Shown here one piece after another: positions 21,193 to 32,658 of a stretch of DNA of 64,000 nt. How positions within the stretch are numbered: the first letter of the stretch is position 1; every line of letters starts with the position of its first letter. The DNA comes from Fusarium oxysporum f. sp. lycopersici 4287 (taxonomy: Eukaryota > Ascomycota > Sordariomycetes > Hypocreales > Nectriaceae): the NCBI RefSeq assembly GCF_000149955.1, contig NC_030986.1, forward strand, positions 5,049,870 to 5,113,869, read 5' to 3'. The notes beneath the pieces are model-generated. The model was not told the DNA's origin, ran no database searches, and saw nothing but the letters and a program-made list of their open reading frames with translations. Both the position numbers and the translations under genes were made by a program.

Positions 21193-23094
21193 ATGGCTTC
21201 CGCGGACGAGCTTAAGGCTCTAGGTAACAAGGCCATTGCCGAGAAGAACTTCGACGAGGCTGTGTAGGTTACCACCAGTAACAATACCACAACGGAACAT
21301 CGGGGTTGCTAACTATGACATAGCGCAAAGTTCACCGAGGCTATTGCCATTCAGCCCGATAACCACATTCTATACAGCAACCGATCTGCTGCTTACGCTT
21401 CAAAGAAGGATTGGGAACATGCTCTGAAGGATGCCGAGAAGACCACCGAGATCAAGCCTGACTGGGCCAAGGGTTGGGGACGTAAGGGTGCTGCTTTGCA
21501 CGGACAAGGCGACCTTCTAGGTGCCAATGATGCGTATGAGGAGGGATTGAAGCATGATGCCAACAACGCCCAGCTCAAGAGTGGTCTGGCTTCAGTCAAG
21601 AAGGCCATGGAAGCCGAAGTTGGTAAGCAATACACCTATATATGACAAAAATTACGGCAACTAACGCTTCTACAGGAGGACCTCAAGATCCCAGCGGTGG
21701 CCTCGGCCAAATGTTCAACGACCCTCAGTTGATTCAGAAGCTCGCCTCAAACCCCAAGACGAGCGGTTTCCTCGCCGACCCCTCATTCATGGCCAAGCTC
21801 CAATCGATCAAGGACAACCCTTCAAATGCTTCTGAGATCTTCAGCGACCCCCGTTTGTTGACAGTCATGGGTGTGTTGATGGGTGTTGATTTGGAGATGC
21901 GCGAGCGTGAAGTCGACCCCAACGCTGAATCTCAGGACTCTCCCATGCCCGATGCCCCACCAGCTCCCAAGCAGCCCGAGCCCAAGAAGGCCCCTGAGCC
22001 CGAACCCGAGCCCGAGCTGGATGAGGAGGCTCTCGAGAAGAAGAAAAAGAAGGAGGAGGCCGATAAGGAGAAGGCCTTGGGTACCGAGAACTACAAGAAG
22101 CGTAACTTTGACGAGGCTATTGCACACTACACTAAGGCCTGGGAGACCTTCAAGGATATCACTTATCTGAACAACTTGGGAGCTGCTTATTTCGAGAAGG
22201 GTGACTACGATAAGGCCATCGAGGCCTGCACCAAGGCTGTTGAGGAGGGACGTGAGATCTACGCCGACTTCAAGCTCATTGCCAAGAGTTACGCTCGTAT
22301 CGGTACATCTTATGAGCGCAAGGGAGACTTGGAGAAGGCCGTCGAGAACTACAACAAGTCCCTTACCGAACACCGAACTCCTGATGTCCTCAACAAGCTC
22401 CGTGCTGCTGAGCGTGCCAAGACTGAGGCTGGCAAGAAGGCCTACATCGACCCTGCCAAGGCTGAGGAGGCTCGTGAGGAGGGTAACAAGAAGTTCAAGG
22501 AAATGGACTTCCCTGGTGCCGTTGCTGCCTACACAGAGATGACCAAGCGAGCTCCCGATGACCCTCGTGGTTACAGCAACCGAGCCGCTGCCTTTGTCAA
22601 GCTCTTCGAGTTCCCCAGTGCTCTCGAGGACTGTGACACGGCTATCAAGAAGGACCCTACCTTCATCCGAGCTTACATCCGCAAGGCTCAGGCCTACTTC
22701 GGCATGCGCAAGTACTCTGAATGTGTGGACGCCTGCACCGAGGCCCAACGCGTTGATCAGGAGCACCACAACGGTGCTAACGCTCGCGAGATCGAGCAAC
22801 AGCAGCAGAAGGCTCTCTCGGCCATGTACTCTGCCCGTGATAACGAGACGGAAGAACAGACTCGAGAGCGTCTGATGAAGGACCCCGAGGTAAGATTACC
22901 CACCGTTACTCAATGGCTGAAACATTTACTGACATATTTAGATCATGGGACTCATGCAAGACCCCGTGATGCAATCGATCCTCCAGCAGGCCCAGTCGGA
23001 CCCCGCTGCTCTTCAGGAGCATATGAGAAACCCTGGTGTGCGGTCCAAGATTCAGAAGCTGATCGCTGCTGGCGTTATCCGGGTGGGTAGATAA
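21193..23094 (+). CDS. sti1: Hsp90 co-chaperone STI1 (Hop homologue)
   Basis: Exons 21193-21263, 21324-21622, 21676-22889 and 22942-23094, 578 aa, the usual length for fungal STI1. Three TPR blocks are visible: TPR1 from the start (ALGNKAIAEKNFDEAV, split by intron 1), TPR2A after an acidic/KKKK linker, and TPR2B (NKKFKEMDFPGAVAAYTEM). DP1 with repeated DP dipeptides follows TPR1, and DP2 closes the protein (MGLMQDPVMQSILQQAQSDP). TPR1 and TPR2A bind the EEVD tails of Hsp70 and Hsp90 and pass clients between them in the cytosol. The last exon is needed for DP2; without that splice the frame ends in unrelated sequence. Confidence 0.96.
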
Positions 23095-26000
23095 GCGAAG
23101 GAGATGATGGCGACGGTGATGGGTTACAATAGGGAAAAATTGCTTTTTCAGACATGGAATCCCCTATCCGGAATCTCATGGGAAGGGGAAGGAATCTGGA
23201 GCGTGTGTGATTTTGAGTTGGCAGATTACTTGACGTGTACGAATTAATACGGAGTACCAGGATCATTTGCTGGTTGCTAATGAGAAATGAAACTTTTGAA
23301 GCAAACTGATACATCTTTTTTGGGATATCATATGTGATTGTGATGTGAGATGGTGTTCACGAATGGTAAATGAGATAGGCTATCCTAGTTGTTGGCCTCG
23401 GTGTTTCAACTAATGACACATGGCCGGGAGTTGATACCGTTATTGGACAACTGAGAGGAACTCGGTGTAGTATTGCATGCGTATACTGCGATTATCCGTG
23501 TTTAACTCCCGATTCTTTGTTTTCTCACGACAGCGAAGACAATGTGAAGCCTCTCCGGCGCCCAACACCAACGCCACACCGGCTCGACTATAGGAACGAA
23601 TCCCACCAACAACTTCTTTTCAAGGGGACCGGGCAAAGCTGAAAAGAAGAGGGTGTATAGCAACTGAACAAATAGATGAGAAGCGTGGAGACACTACACG
23701 TGGAGGACACGAGGTGATGCAGGAACACAGCGAGAAGTGAACGGAACGGGAAGAGGAAGAAACGTGTCTACCACGTTTGACGGTTACAAAGAAAGGAGGT
23801 TGAATTTTCACAATAAGCAAAGTGAGAGCTAAATTTGGCGGAGAAAAAGTTCAGAACGGGAAGAGTTGGACCCGAAGGTGGAAAAAGCAAGTTGACTCTC
23901 AAGCTAATGAATGTCAAGGAGAGAGGAGGGTGTGTGAGACTTGGTGAAGAAAGCTAACGGCTCGGCTTGAGGACAAAGCAAAGGAAACAGGTCGGGTCCG
24001 AGACATTGAAAAAAGAAACAAACATTCATGTCCGCGGACCGGGATATGAGAAATCATGGACATGGAGAGAAAGAAACAAGGCGAACTAAGACATTTTGCG
24101 GAGGTTTTCAGTTTCAGAATAATATTCAAGACAGGCGTTGAAATTTGACATATTGAAACAATAAATCACTTTATTAAGTTGTTGACTTATGCTGCTGACA
24201 GCACATGAAGCTCACGAGAATAGTGACGATGCACTAGTGAGCGGTTCAAGCTAGAGTCATTACAAAGCTCCAAACGCCAAGAGCTTATTTCTCCTACCAA
24301 TTACTTTACGAGCATTGACGAAAATATTTTATCTCATGCGTGGCGCCTGTATAATGACGATATTTCCTTTTCTCGACCGTTTCCGTTAACGTACATCAAT
24401 GGCTTTTTAATAGTGGGATGCTCATCTTGTTTGTGTGCGACACTAATGACTCGACTGCAAACTAATATGATAACTGACGAACCCAACACTGCCCGCGCTT
24501 AGCTTTTGTATCTCTTCTCTTCTTCTTGTCTCATTTGTGTTGGTGTTCTTCATTTGGTGCGGCTATGAACTGATGTGGCTGCAGAGATGGCTTGGATGTA
24601 ACAAATAAGAAAAGACAGAGGCTGAGGGGATATGATATTGGTAGCCTCCTATTTGGTGACGGAGAAGCCGCAGAATACGGAAACAGACGAGGTTTGTGGG
24701 GAAGTGTCTCTTTCGCGCATATTGTATTCGGCCGACGGCGAGATCCATATCTGTATGATGCATGTCTGGGCCTATGAGTTCAGATATGTAAGTAATTATC
24801 TCAGAGGGGTTATGACGAGAGTTGACCCTCTCCAGTTTTAGCAGGATCGTCGATTCACAGATGCCCTGTTCATCTGTTGGATCTAAGGTTGGAGGTTGTC
24901 AGAGGCCCGAGAGCAAAGACCAGGGCCACCTCGGAGGAATTGTGAGTGTAAGATGCTGAATCACTAGGATGTTTGGGAGAGAATACGCGAGTGCAACTGT
25001 GCAAACGTGCGAGCAACGATCATCTTCGGAGAAGCGAGGGAGAGAGTTTTTCTTAGTCTTTATGATGCATCGTAAAAGAAGTCGAGATGGCTGGTATCAA
25101 CCCTCGGTGCTACGGTAAGAAAAAGGAAAAAAGGTGCTGCCACTAGAAATGATGGAATTGCCATGATATGATATGATCAGAGGACTCAATTCAACGTTGA
25201 ATTTCTCTATTCTATTCTTGTTTGAGCACTTTCTAGTTGAAGGACTGACGTTCGTCTTCACACGAGGAGGCTCTCGTGCCCGTTGGAAAAAGTTTGTGGC
25301 AGCAGGGGTTTGTCACTTACAAGGGTATGATAGCCTCCCAGCTAAACCCCGGGCGGTGCCGTCGTACGGTATATACCCCATACCTGGGCAATAACTGTGC
25401 TAGAGCCTAGAGATGCAGGTGTCGATCTATCCAAGGCTGAGAGAGAGGACCCGCCGTGTGCCGAGCGAGTTTCAGTGCCCTTGGGCATTGGGCATTGGGG
25501 ATCATCTCTCATCTTTTCCACATTCATTGTCACCAACATGAACATGGACACGGGGTAGGTTACATGGTAGATCTACTGCCTCTAACATATTTCTAATGTA
25601 TGAGTCTGAGTGGATGAGAAGCCACCGTTTATGAACTGGACCAAGCGCACCGCTCGCCAAGCAAGACTAGAGACTAACAAGAAGAGATTCGACCGTTGAA
25701 AGATTTTTCATCTCATTTTCTATTAGGAGATCTCGCCGGTGTTGCCGAATTTTAAGAATACGATAGTGTCTACTGGCTCGGAACTGGAGATTCTGAGTGA
25801 GGCCTCATGAATCTTTATGACATTCCGTCAAAGCGGAAGAGTATCCGTCATTTTGTTCTCATCTCGTTAGCTAATATTAGCGAGCTCGAGATGCAATGGT
25901 TCATCCTTTATCCAGTTGGACCTAATACTAATCTAGATCATCGAGGAACGGTTCTTGGCTATGGATATCGGGAATCTTGGGTGCTCTCGTGATGCAGGTA

Positions 26001-28906
26001 CACATATCACATCAGACTCGTGGTTGGTCTAGATGCTGTGCAGTTGGGTATGGATAGGGCTATGCAGTTACCATGTGTGATTGTAATGGATGGTAAGAAA
26101 TTGGGAGATATTCTATAATTTGTGACGTATCATTCTGATTCCTATCTTCTTAATTACAGACTGAATTGCTTCTTTCATTATTGTTCTGCTCGAATGACCA
26201 TAAATGCATGCGTCACTGTAATTCAGTACAGTCAGGGCTGCTGTAAAAGACCCAATTAATTATACCGTTGACTTGACTGGGGGCCGCTAGTTTAGACTTT
26301 CTCAAAATCACCTTTTTTCTCTGGACCCTGAGTCGACTAAAAAGCAAAGCAACCGGAGAAAGGACAAGCTTCCCCTCAGAAAGAACGAGAATAAGGGAAA
26401 TAACGGCCGCTGAGAAAGAAGAGACGAAGAATGCGGGTGGAAGACAACCCGATGTCCCGTCCGTCTCCGGCTTTGGCCGATATCTACGGAGAAGCTGTCA
26501 AACAGATGAGACTCAGGTCCCAGTATGGGGTTCAGAAAAGCACAGAGCATCTAATTTGAGCCCGGACGTAAGAATAAGTTACGGAGAGAATCGACAACGT
26601 TTGAAAGGCGGCGGGAGCTAGGAGTGGTCGGTGCGGATCTTTCTGAGCCAAAGCTACGGGCTGAAGGTGTTTTATGTTACTTACGAAGCTCTGACTTGGT
26701 AAATGAATGCATTGATGAGATCGGAAACACGGACCATTCGGAATACTCTGGGCCTCTATGCTCTGACTCTCTCTCTGCTGTCTTCGGAAACGAATATGGA
26801 GAAGCAGACGGACGGCATTGACCGGACTGTTTATTAAGTTAGGCTGTTGTGTAGTACAGCTACGTATGTCTAACTATGTCCTTATTCGCATGGTTCCGGG
26901 TTCTTCTTCTAATGCCAGGCACAGGCACAGCACACGAGATTAGTTCCGTAATCGAACAATTCCGAATGTCTTCTGGAAGCATTCACTCATCAATCTCTGT
27001 ACCTCGGTCGAACCAACAGACAATCTCAAGTCCGAATTCCACTGCCTATCATTGTGGCACAATTGACACGCCGTTTCTGGCCAAAACGCTGACGATCCCT
27101 CTACTCACAAGCTTTACTACGCACACTCAGTTTTCAGATGCAATACAACCTCGGTCTGCAGTCACTGTAACTATGGCAATCTGAAGGTTTGGAAAGGATT
27201 CCCATGACGCAGACCTCAACGGTCGCGTGAGAAGTGGACTCTGTCAATGGAGATATCTGACCTAGACCTAGCATTTTCGCGTGGGGGAGAATTGAGATTA
27301 CACAACCTGTCAATTAGATACCCTTGATTCGTTAACTGAAGCTCTCTTAATCAGCCAACTGTCAGCTTTCTTGGTGTTGTTGTTGGGTTCAGCTCAATCC
27401 TCTGCCGGCCGGTGATGATACAATCAAACCACCCACCACACACAATGCCTCTCTATTGTTGCGCCACGGCCAGTCACAGAGTTTGCGTGGCTGCTATGAC
27501 CCGAGCCCAGGTACCGAATTTGGGGTGAGGTAACCTCGAAACTAGTGCCGACAGGACGCTACGGGGGAATGTGGTAGACAGGGAGTTTGTGGGTGCAAGG
27601 GTCCTTTTGGTGTTGAAGTGAGGCCATGCTATTCCCGAGAGCAACAGCTTGGGTGAGGTTTATTGCTTTTAGACTGGCTAGTTATGCAGAGCGTTTAAAC
27701 GCTCGTTCTATCTCGGAACTTCTCGTCCTTGGAATACAATACTCGCTGAATCTTTGACCTTTCGTACATGACCTGTCGTTTTCGAAGCTCACTCATAAAG
27801 CTGCAACTCCTTGAGAGTCTAAGACGGGCTGTGAAAGCCAATAAGTTACATGTCGTTTGTTTGCTTGGATAATGTTTGCTTTTCGTCTCTTGTGATTTTC
27901 CGTGTTACAAAGCAATTGCCTAGAATGGCGCCTCCAAGTTCTGGGCCCTCGCTTCCGGTTGGTCACATCTGACGTTCCATTCCTCAGACATGTGGTTGCC
28001 ATGCGTTGAGTTGCATTCTTGTTGTCTCGCGTGGCTACCGCATGGCTTGAGACTCTAGGGATTAGGGATTGTATGTACGGCAGATATCCCCGTCGATGAT
28101 ATACTTGCCTAGCTACTGTAACTTAGCTGTAGATCTCCACAGAGTTTTTGAGATCAAGAGCTACTGGAAGGGAACTAAGTTAGTTAGTGATGGGCATTCC
28201 TTATGTTGTTTTAGAGGTGAAACTTGAGTCAAGCTGGTCTTGTATGGCTTGTACTCTGAGTTGAGTACCTTGGAAACTAACTGATAATTACCATCGCCAC
28301 AGGCCATATCCGTCAAGCCTCAAGCTATCAAGTTGACTAAAAAGAGAGATTTCTTGTGATTTGGTTACCGAATCTAGAATCTAGATCAGCCTCGTTTCTC
28401 ACCTGTTTCTGTCCTCGGACCATATTCATAGCCAAGACTTCCCTAAAAGATTCGTTCTCACTGTCCCTTCAGTGGAAGCCGCCGGGCCACTCCAAAAAGC
28501 AAGGAGAGCCTGGAGCTTACAGGGCCCGACCCCACTAACAGAAAACCTCCACCCACCTAAAGGGAACTAACAATGGATCCCAGCTGTTCTATCGTACGAC
28601 TTCCTGAGCTTGGATTTCCCAACATCCATCCACTTCGCTTTTACTTTTCACTCTCACTTAGATACACCCTCTATCGCCTGGGGGTAGTGCTAAGCCTACC
28701 ACGAGGAATAGACGGCTTGTGGAGAAGCCCGAGTTTTCTTTCTTTTCTTTTTCTCTATGGCCATGGTTATAATCTCTGTTTGTGGGTGTATCACCCCGTC
28801 CACTCTAATTCAACTGGGGGCGTGTGATATCTCAGTATCCATGCCATACCATGCCATGCCCTTGCTGTGTCATGGCCATGAGCCATGAGGAGGAGGAGAA
28901 GGAGGA
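23095..28906. other. long gene-free interval
   Basis: Almost 6 kb with no convincing coding sequence on either strand, very long for a compact fungal genome. Open frames are short and lack codon bias, domains or usable splice partners. Long stretches are strongly purine-rich on the plus strand (about 23600-24120 and 26330-26470), the composition of pyrimidine-rich fungal leaders if read on the minus strand. Small direct repeats occur (gggcatt units at about 25485-25500). Candidates are a long non-coding RNA, long UTRs or a large control region for flavohaemoglobin; none is proven. Confidence 0.5.
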
Positions 28907-29140
28907 TATAATATCTGGGGACAACTCCCTCTCAGACTCATCTCTCGACTGACGAACTCTGCTTCATTACAACATCTCATTCCTCTACTCATCTGCTACT
29001 CTACCAATCTCGACATATACAGCAGTAACACGAAGCATTGTCGACATTTCTCAAGACTCTGTCTATTCCATAATCAATCTCACCCTTCTTAGAGGTGTCT
29101 CTTACTACTACTTCAACTGTAGTACCCCATACTCCTCACA
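28907..29140 (+). promoter_or_regulatory. flavohaemoglobin core promoter and leader
   Basis: A TATA-like TATAATAT is at 28907-28914, about 230 bp before the ATG. It is followed by a long C/T-rich leader (ctctcgactgac... ctcatctgctactc), typical of highly expressed filamentous fungal genes. Just upstream is a catgcc repeat cluster (28839-28860). Confidence 0.4.
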
Positions 29141-30508
29141 ATGGCTCTGTCATATCAACAAACCAGGCTCATCCGGGGCACCATCCCCGCCCTCACCGAC
29201 CACGGAGAGCGCATCACCACCATCTTCTACCGCAACATGCTCCGTGATCACCCCGAGCTCAACGACTACTTCAACACCGTCAACCAGGCCAACGGTCGCC
29301 AGCCTCGTGCCCTCACCGCCGTCATCCTCAGCTACGCCAATAACATCAACCACATCACAGAGCTCATCCCCAAGATGGAGCGCATGTGCCACAAGCATTG
29401 CTCCCTGGGCATCAAGCCAGAGCATTATGCCATCGTCGAGAAGTATCTCATCGCTGCCTTCGCAGAAGTCCTCGGTCCTGCCATGACACCCCAGGTCAGA
29501 GAGGCTTGGATGAAGGCATACTGGATGCTTGCCAAGATGCTCATCGGTCGTGAGGCTCAGCTCTATCGTGACTTTGGCAAGTGGCAGGGCTACCGTAAGT
29601 TCCGTATCGAGAAGAAGGTTGAGGAGTCTGATGATATCTACTCCTTCTACCTCGTTCCTGTCGACGGAAAGCGTCTTCCTCCCTTTCAGCCCGGTCAGTA
29701 TGTTTCTGTTCAGGTACCCATCGCCGACAAGGGCTATGTCCAGTCTCGCCAGTACTCCCTGAGCGAGGCTCCTCGACCTGACTACTACCGCGTTACCGTC
29801 AAGCGAGACGAGGGACTTCACATGACCCGCAGCGGTCGATATCTCGGAGGCGATGCCCTCAACCCCGGTGTTGTCTCCAACCTCCTTATCGACATGAAGG
29901 ACGAGGGTGATATCGTTGAGTTGACTCACCCTGCTGGCGAGTTCTACCTCGACATGTCCAACACGTCCAACGTTCCCATTGTCCTCATCTCTGCCGGTGT
30001 CGGTGTCACTCCCATGATGTCCATCCTCAACACCGTTTCCGAGCGCCAGCCTCATCGTCCCGTCTCCTGGATCCACGGCTCCCGCCGCTCCGTTCCCTTC
30101 TACGACCAAGTCCGCCGTATCGCCCGTAACCGCCCCAGCTTCCGCACTAATATCTTCAAGACCCATCTCGCCGAGTCCGATGTCTACGGCGTGACCTACG
30201 ACCACGACTTCCGCATGGATCTTGCCAAGGTCGACAAGGAAGATCTCTACCTTTGCAACAGCTCTACCGAGTACTACATTTGCGGCCCTGAGCAGTTCAT
30301 GCTCGAGATGGCTGAGTATCTCAAGGCTCAAAAGGTCGATGCCCCTCGCATGCATTTTGAGCTCTTCAGCACTGGTGACATGGAGTTCAAGGTCGATACC
30401 CTGAGCATCGGCTCTGCGTCAAGGGCAACTTCCATCAACAGCGACGAGGCCAGATGCCCTAGCTCTGGAGCCATCTCTACGAATGGTGCTACTTGCCCCT
30501 TCTCATGA
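29141..30508 (+). CDS. flavohaemoglobin (nitric oxide dioxygenase)
   Basis: Single exon, 455 aa. Globin domain at about 1-150 with Tyr30 (B10) and the proximal haem His86 in MCHKHCSLGIKPEHY, equivalent to the E. coli Hmp Tyr29/His85 pair. FAD-binding domain at about 155-270 with the RQYSLSEAP motif; NAD(P)H-binding domain at about 275-405 with AGVGVTPMMS and YYICGPEQFM. The enzyme oxidises NO to nitrate using O2 and NAD(P)H and protects against nitrosative stress in cytosol or mitochondria. A serine/threonine-rich tail of about 40 residues after the catalytic core (ending ATCPFS) is longer than in bacterial and yeast enzymes. Strong codon bias suggests high expression. A long open frame on the opposite strand is a codon-bias shadow. 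Confidence 0.96.
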   Translation: MALSYQQTRLIRGTIPALTDHGERITTIFYRNMLRDHPELNDYFNTVNQANGRQPRALTAVILSYANNINHITELIPKMERMCHKHCSLGIKPEHYAIVEKYLIAAFAEVLGPAMTPQVREAWMKAYWMLAKMLIGREAQLYRDFGKWQGYRKFRIEKKVEESDDIYSFYLVPVDGKRLPPFQPGQYVSVQVPIADKGYVQSRQYSLSEAPRPDYYRVTVKRDEGLHMTRSGRYLGGDALNPGVVSNLLIDMKDEGDIVELTHPAGEFYLDMSNTSNVPIVLISAGVGVTPMMSILNTVSERQPHRPVSWIHGSRRSVPFYDQVRRIARNRPSFRTNIFKTHLAESDVYGVTYDHDFRMDLAKVDKEDLYLCNSSTEYYICGPEQFMLEMAEYLKAQKVDAPRMHFELFSTGDMEFKVDTLSIGSASRATSINSDEARCPSSGAISTNGATCPFS

Positions 30509-31119
30509 GTTTTGACCATATTTAAGCTGAACGAACAAAAACATAAAACTATTTACGGGGCATCTCTCGGTCATGGGCTAGATTACGGGAAGTGATGAGG
30601 CGTTACGGATCCGGCGCATATCTTATTCTTTATTGTTGTATCTCTTGTTACAAGATTCCCTTTGATGACAAATATTCTCTCTGTCAAACCATAATACATG
30701 TTCATGTTCTACTTCTACACTACAAGATTAGGGGGTTTCGACGACACATTGGGCTTACCTGAATGAAACGGCGGGAAGGAAAAGTGCGAGATTTGGGCTG
30801 GGATTGGGAGGTGTCTAGAAAGCGAAAAGAGAAATCAACAGAATTTCATTGTTCTACCTGAATAAACGAACATGCTAAAACATGATACTCTCCATCTATA
30901 TAACCACAACTATACCAAATAATGAGTGAATAAATTGGTGTGTACGTGGTCCCGTACTCGCTTCTCAAGCGATCCCCCGTCTTTGCCCGCTACGGTGGCA
31001 TGGCAGGGTAGGCTGGCCAAAAGAACACCTGAAATCAGGAGACAGATGACGAACAATGGAAAAAACCGCTTATGCTAGTAAAATATAGGAGAAAAGAAAG
31101 CAGAACAACGGCTGTTCCG
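30509..31119. other. convergent 3' intergenic region
   Basis: About 0.6 kb between the stops of the flavohaemoglobin and C2H2 genes; A/T-rich, presumably two 3' UTRs. Nothing else is seen. Confidence 0.5.
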
Positions 31120-31931
31120 TTACTGTTCGTAGTTGTGGAACTTCTTCCAATGCTTGAGCAGATTGTCCTGCCTCGTAAACTTTGAAGTACACCCCTCAAA
31201 CCCGCAGATCCTCTCCTCGGTGAGGATACCCTTGCTCGCCGCGTAGGCTCTGTGAGAAGTTCGGTAGTGGCGATCCATGTCCCGCTGCTCTGCCTTGGTG
31301 ACGTTGCAGTTGGGATCGGCTTTGCATTTGACAGGCTTGTTGTGAGTTTTCATGTGTTTGCTGCGTCGTATTAGCCAAAACATTCTTTGTTTCAAGTTTA
31401 GAAACTTACTTTAGGTCTCTGTTACTGCCGAAGAAGCGGTCACATTCTGAACAGTGGTGCGGAGTGGTAACCTGGGCTGTAGACGATGAAGCTTCCGGTT
31501 GAGCTGAGATGTCGTTAGCTTGTTTCTGTTTCAACTAGAGATGCATGTAACATACTAGGCTCGGCAGTTGGATAGGAGCTGGGGTAATTATGGGTTGCAT
31601 AACCAGACCCTGAACTCAGTAAAACCTCATTGGGGTTGACAGTTGCAGGTTGCTGCGTCATGTAATACAACATGCTTGGATCCTGAGTCTCTGGAGTACT
31701 CGAGGCTGTTGCGTATACACCTGAGTTGAAGTCAGAGACTTGTGAGTCGGCGCTCTACTGGCTCTGACTTGGACCAGCCTGGCTGTACGAGGCAAAGCCC
31801 TGGGTATCAGTATATCCAGGGTATGAGGCTTCGGAAGTCAGATTGGGATCAATGGGAATGTCGTCCTGTTGAGATTGGTGAGATCTGCTGGAACGACTGT
31901 GTCTGTGAGAACGGTCACTTCGTCGTGACAT
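31120..31931 (-). CDS. C2H2 zinc-finger protein, putative transcription factor
   Basis: Minus-strand exons 31931-31769, 31720-31556, 31503-31410 and 31360-31120, 220 aa. The N-terminus is Ser/Arg/His-rich; the middle is low-complexity Gln/Ser/Thr. The C-terminal half carries at least two fingers. One is split by an intron: HHCSECDRFFGSNRDLN then KHMKTH (C-x2-C-x12-H-x3-H). The last is CGFEGCTSKFTRQDNLLKHW with His further on. A degenerate C/H segment (CKADPNCNVTK...) lies between. The first intron (31721-31768, 48 nt) has a weak GTCAGA donor and removes an in-frame TAG; if it is not spliced, the protein stops at residue 66. The gene is divergent from the deaminase-like gene and shares its promoter motifs, so it may regulate that gene or itself (inference). 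Confidence 0.72.
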
Positions 31932-32658
31932 GTCTAGGATATGGTAACTCTTAGAGTATGACTTGCCGAAGAGCTAAAAGGATGGCGAGTATCACTGAAT
32001 GAATCTGAAAGTCTTGGTGTTAGCTCTTGAGAGGATATTGAAGGGAAATTTATACTCATTGAAAGAGCCTCTTTGGAGGCCGGCTGGGGGCCGACAGCAC
32101 ATTCTCATCTCTGTGATGTTTGACAGAGGTGACTCGATTAATACATGAACAAGAGGAGGGTTGAGAACAAGATAGAAGACCCCAGATACTGAAAGACGGA
32201 ATACTCAATGGCGGAGCGTGGATATGAGACAATTCGCGATATTACGACTCTGCCTTGCCCGACATTTGCGACCCAAATCCAGGCCAAATTCGGTGAGATT
32301 TATCATATTCGTTGGAAGATTCAATGAAGATAAATATCAAATAAGGCGATCAAGAATGTTGGAGGCCGGCTGGGGAGAGATGCAGATGTTGGTCACCCCG
32401 CATGATGTGATGTGATTGACTGATGGGCCTCCCAAACTGGCCGGCCTCCAACATGAGGGTTGGACAAGGCAGATCTTATGGTCTGAAAGAGTGTAAAAAG
32501 TCAGAGAAGCTGAAAGCCTAGAGGCCCCTTGGATGATCAAAAGCTATATAAGAGCAAGATTGTCTCTGAAAGACTGACTTTGGTAACCGCAAACTGCTCT
32601 TGTTGAATATACACTCCGGCTTATTGCACAAACAAGGCCCTTGATAGCAAGATCGATC
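31932..32658. promoter_or_regulatory. bidirectional promoter with three copies of one motif
   Basis: 727 bp between divergent starts. The 17-mer TTGGAGGCCGGCTGGGG occurs at 32073-32089 and 32359-32375. Its first 12 bases, TTGGAGGCCGGC, recur inverted at 32440-32451, so all three copies are exact over 12 bp. TATA-like boxes lie on each side: TATAAAT on the minus strand at 32048-32054 (117 bp before the C2H2 start) and TATATAAG on the plus strand at 32545-32552 (about 114 bp before the deaminase start). The GGCCGGC core is near-palindromic, as expected for a dimeric regulator. Confidence 0.75.

Noticed and set aside
21822..22799. 325-codon open frame antisense to STI1
   Set aside because: Same codon-bias shadow; Leu/Val/Gly-rich translation without domain or splice support.
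29150..30355. 401-codon open frame antisense to flavohaemoglobin
   Set aside because: Lies wholly inside a conserved gene with strong codon bias, which suppresses stops on the other strand; the translation is low-complexity Val/Gly/Asp/Leu without a domain.
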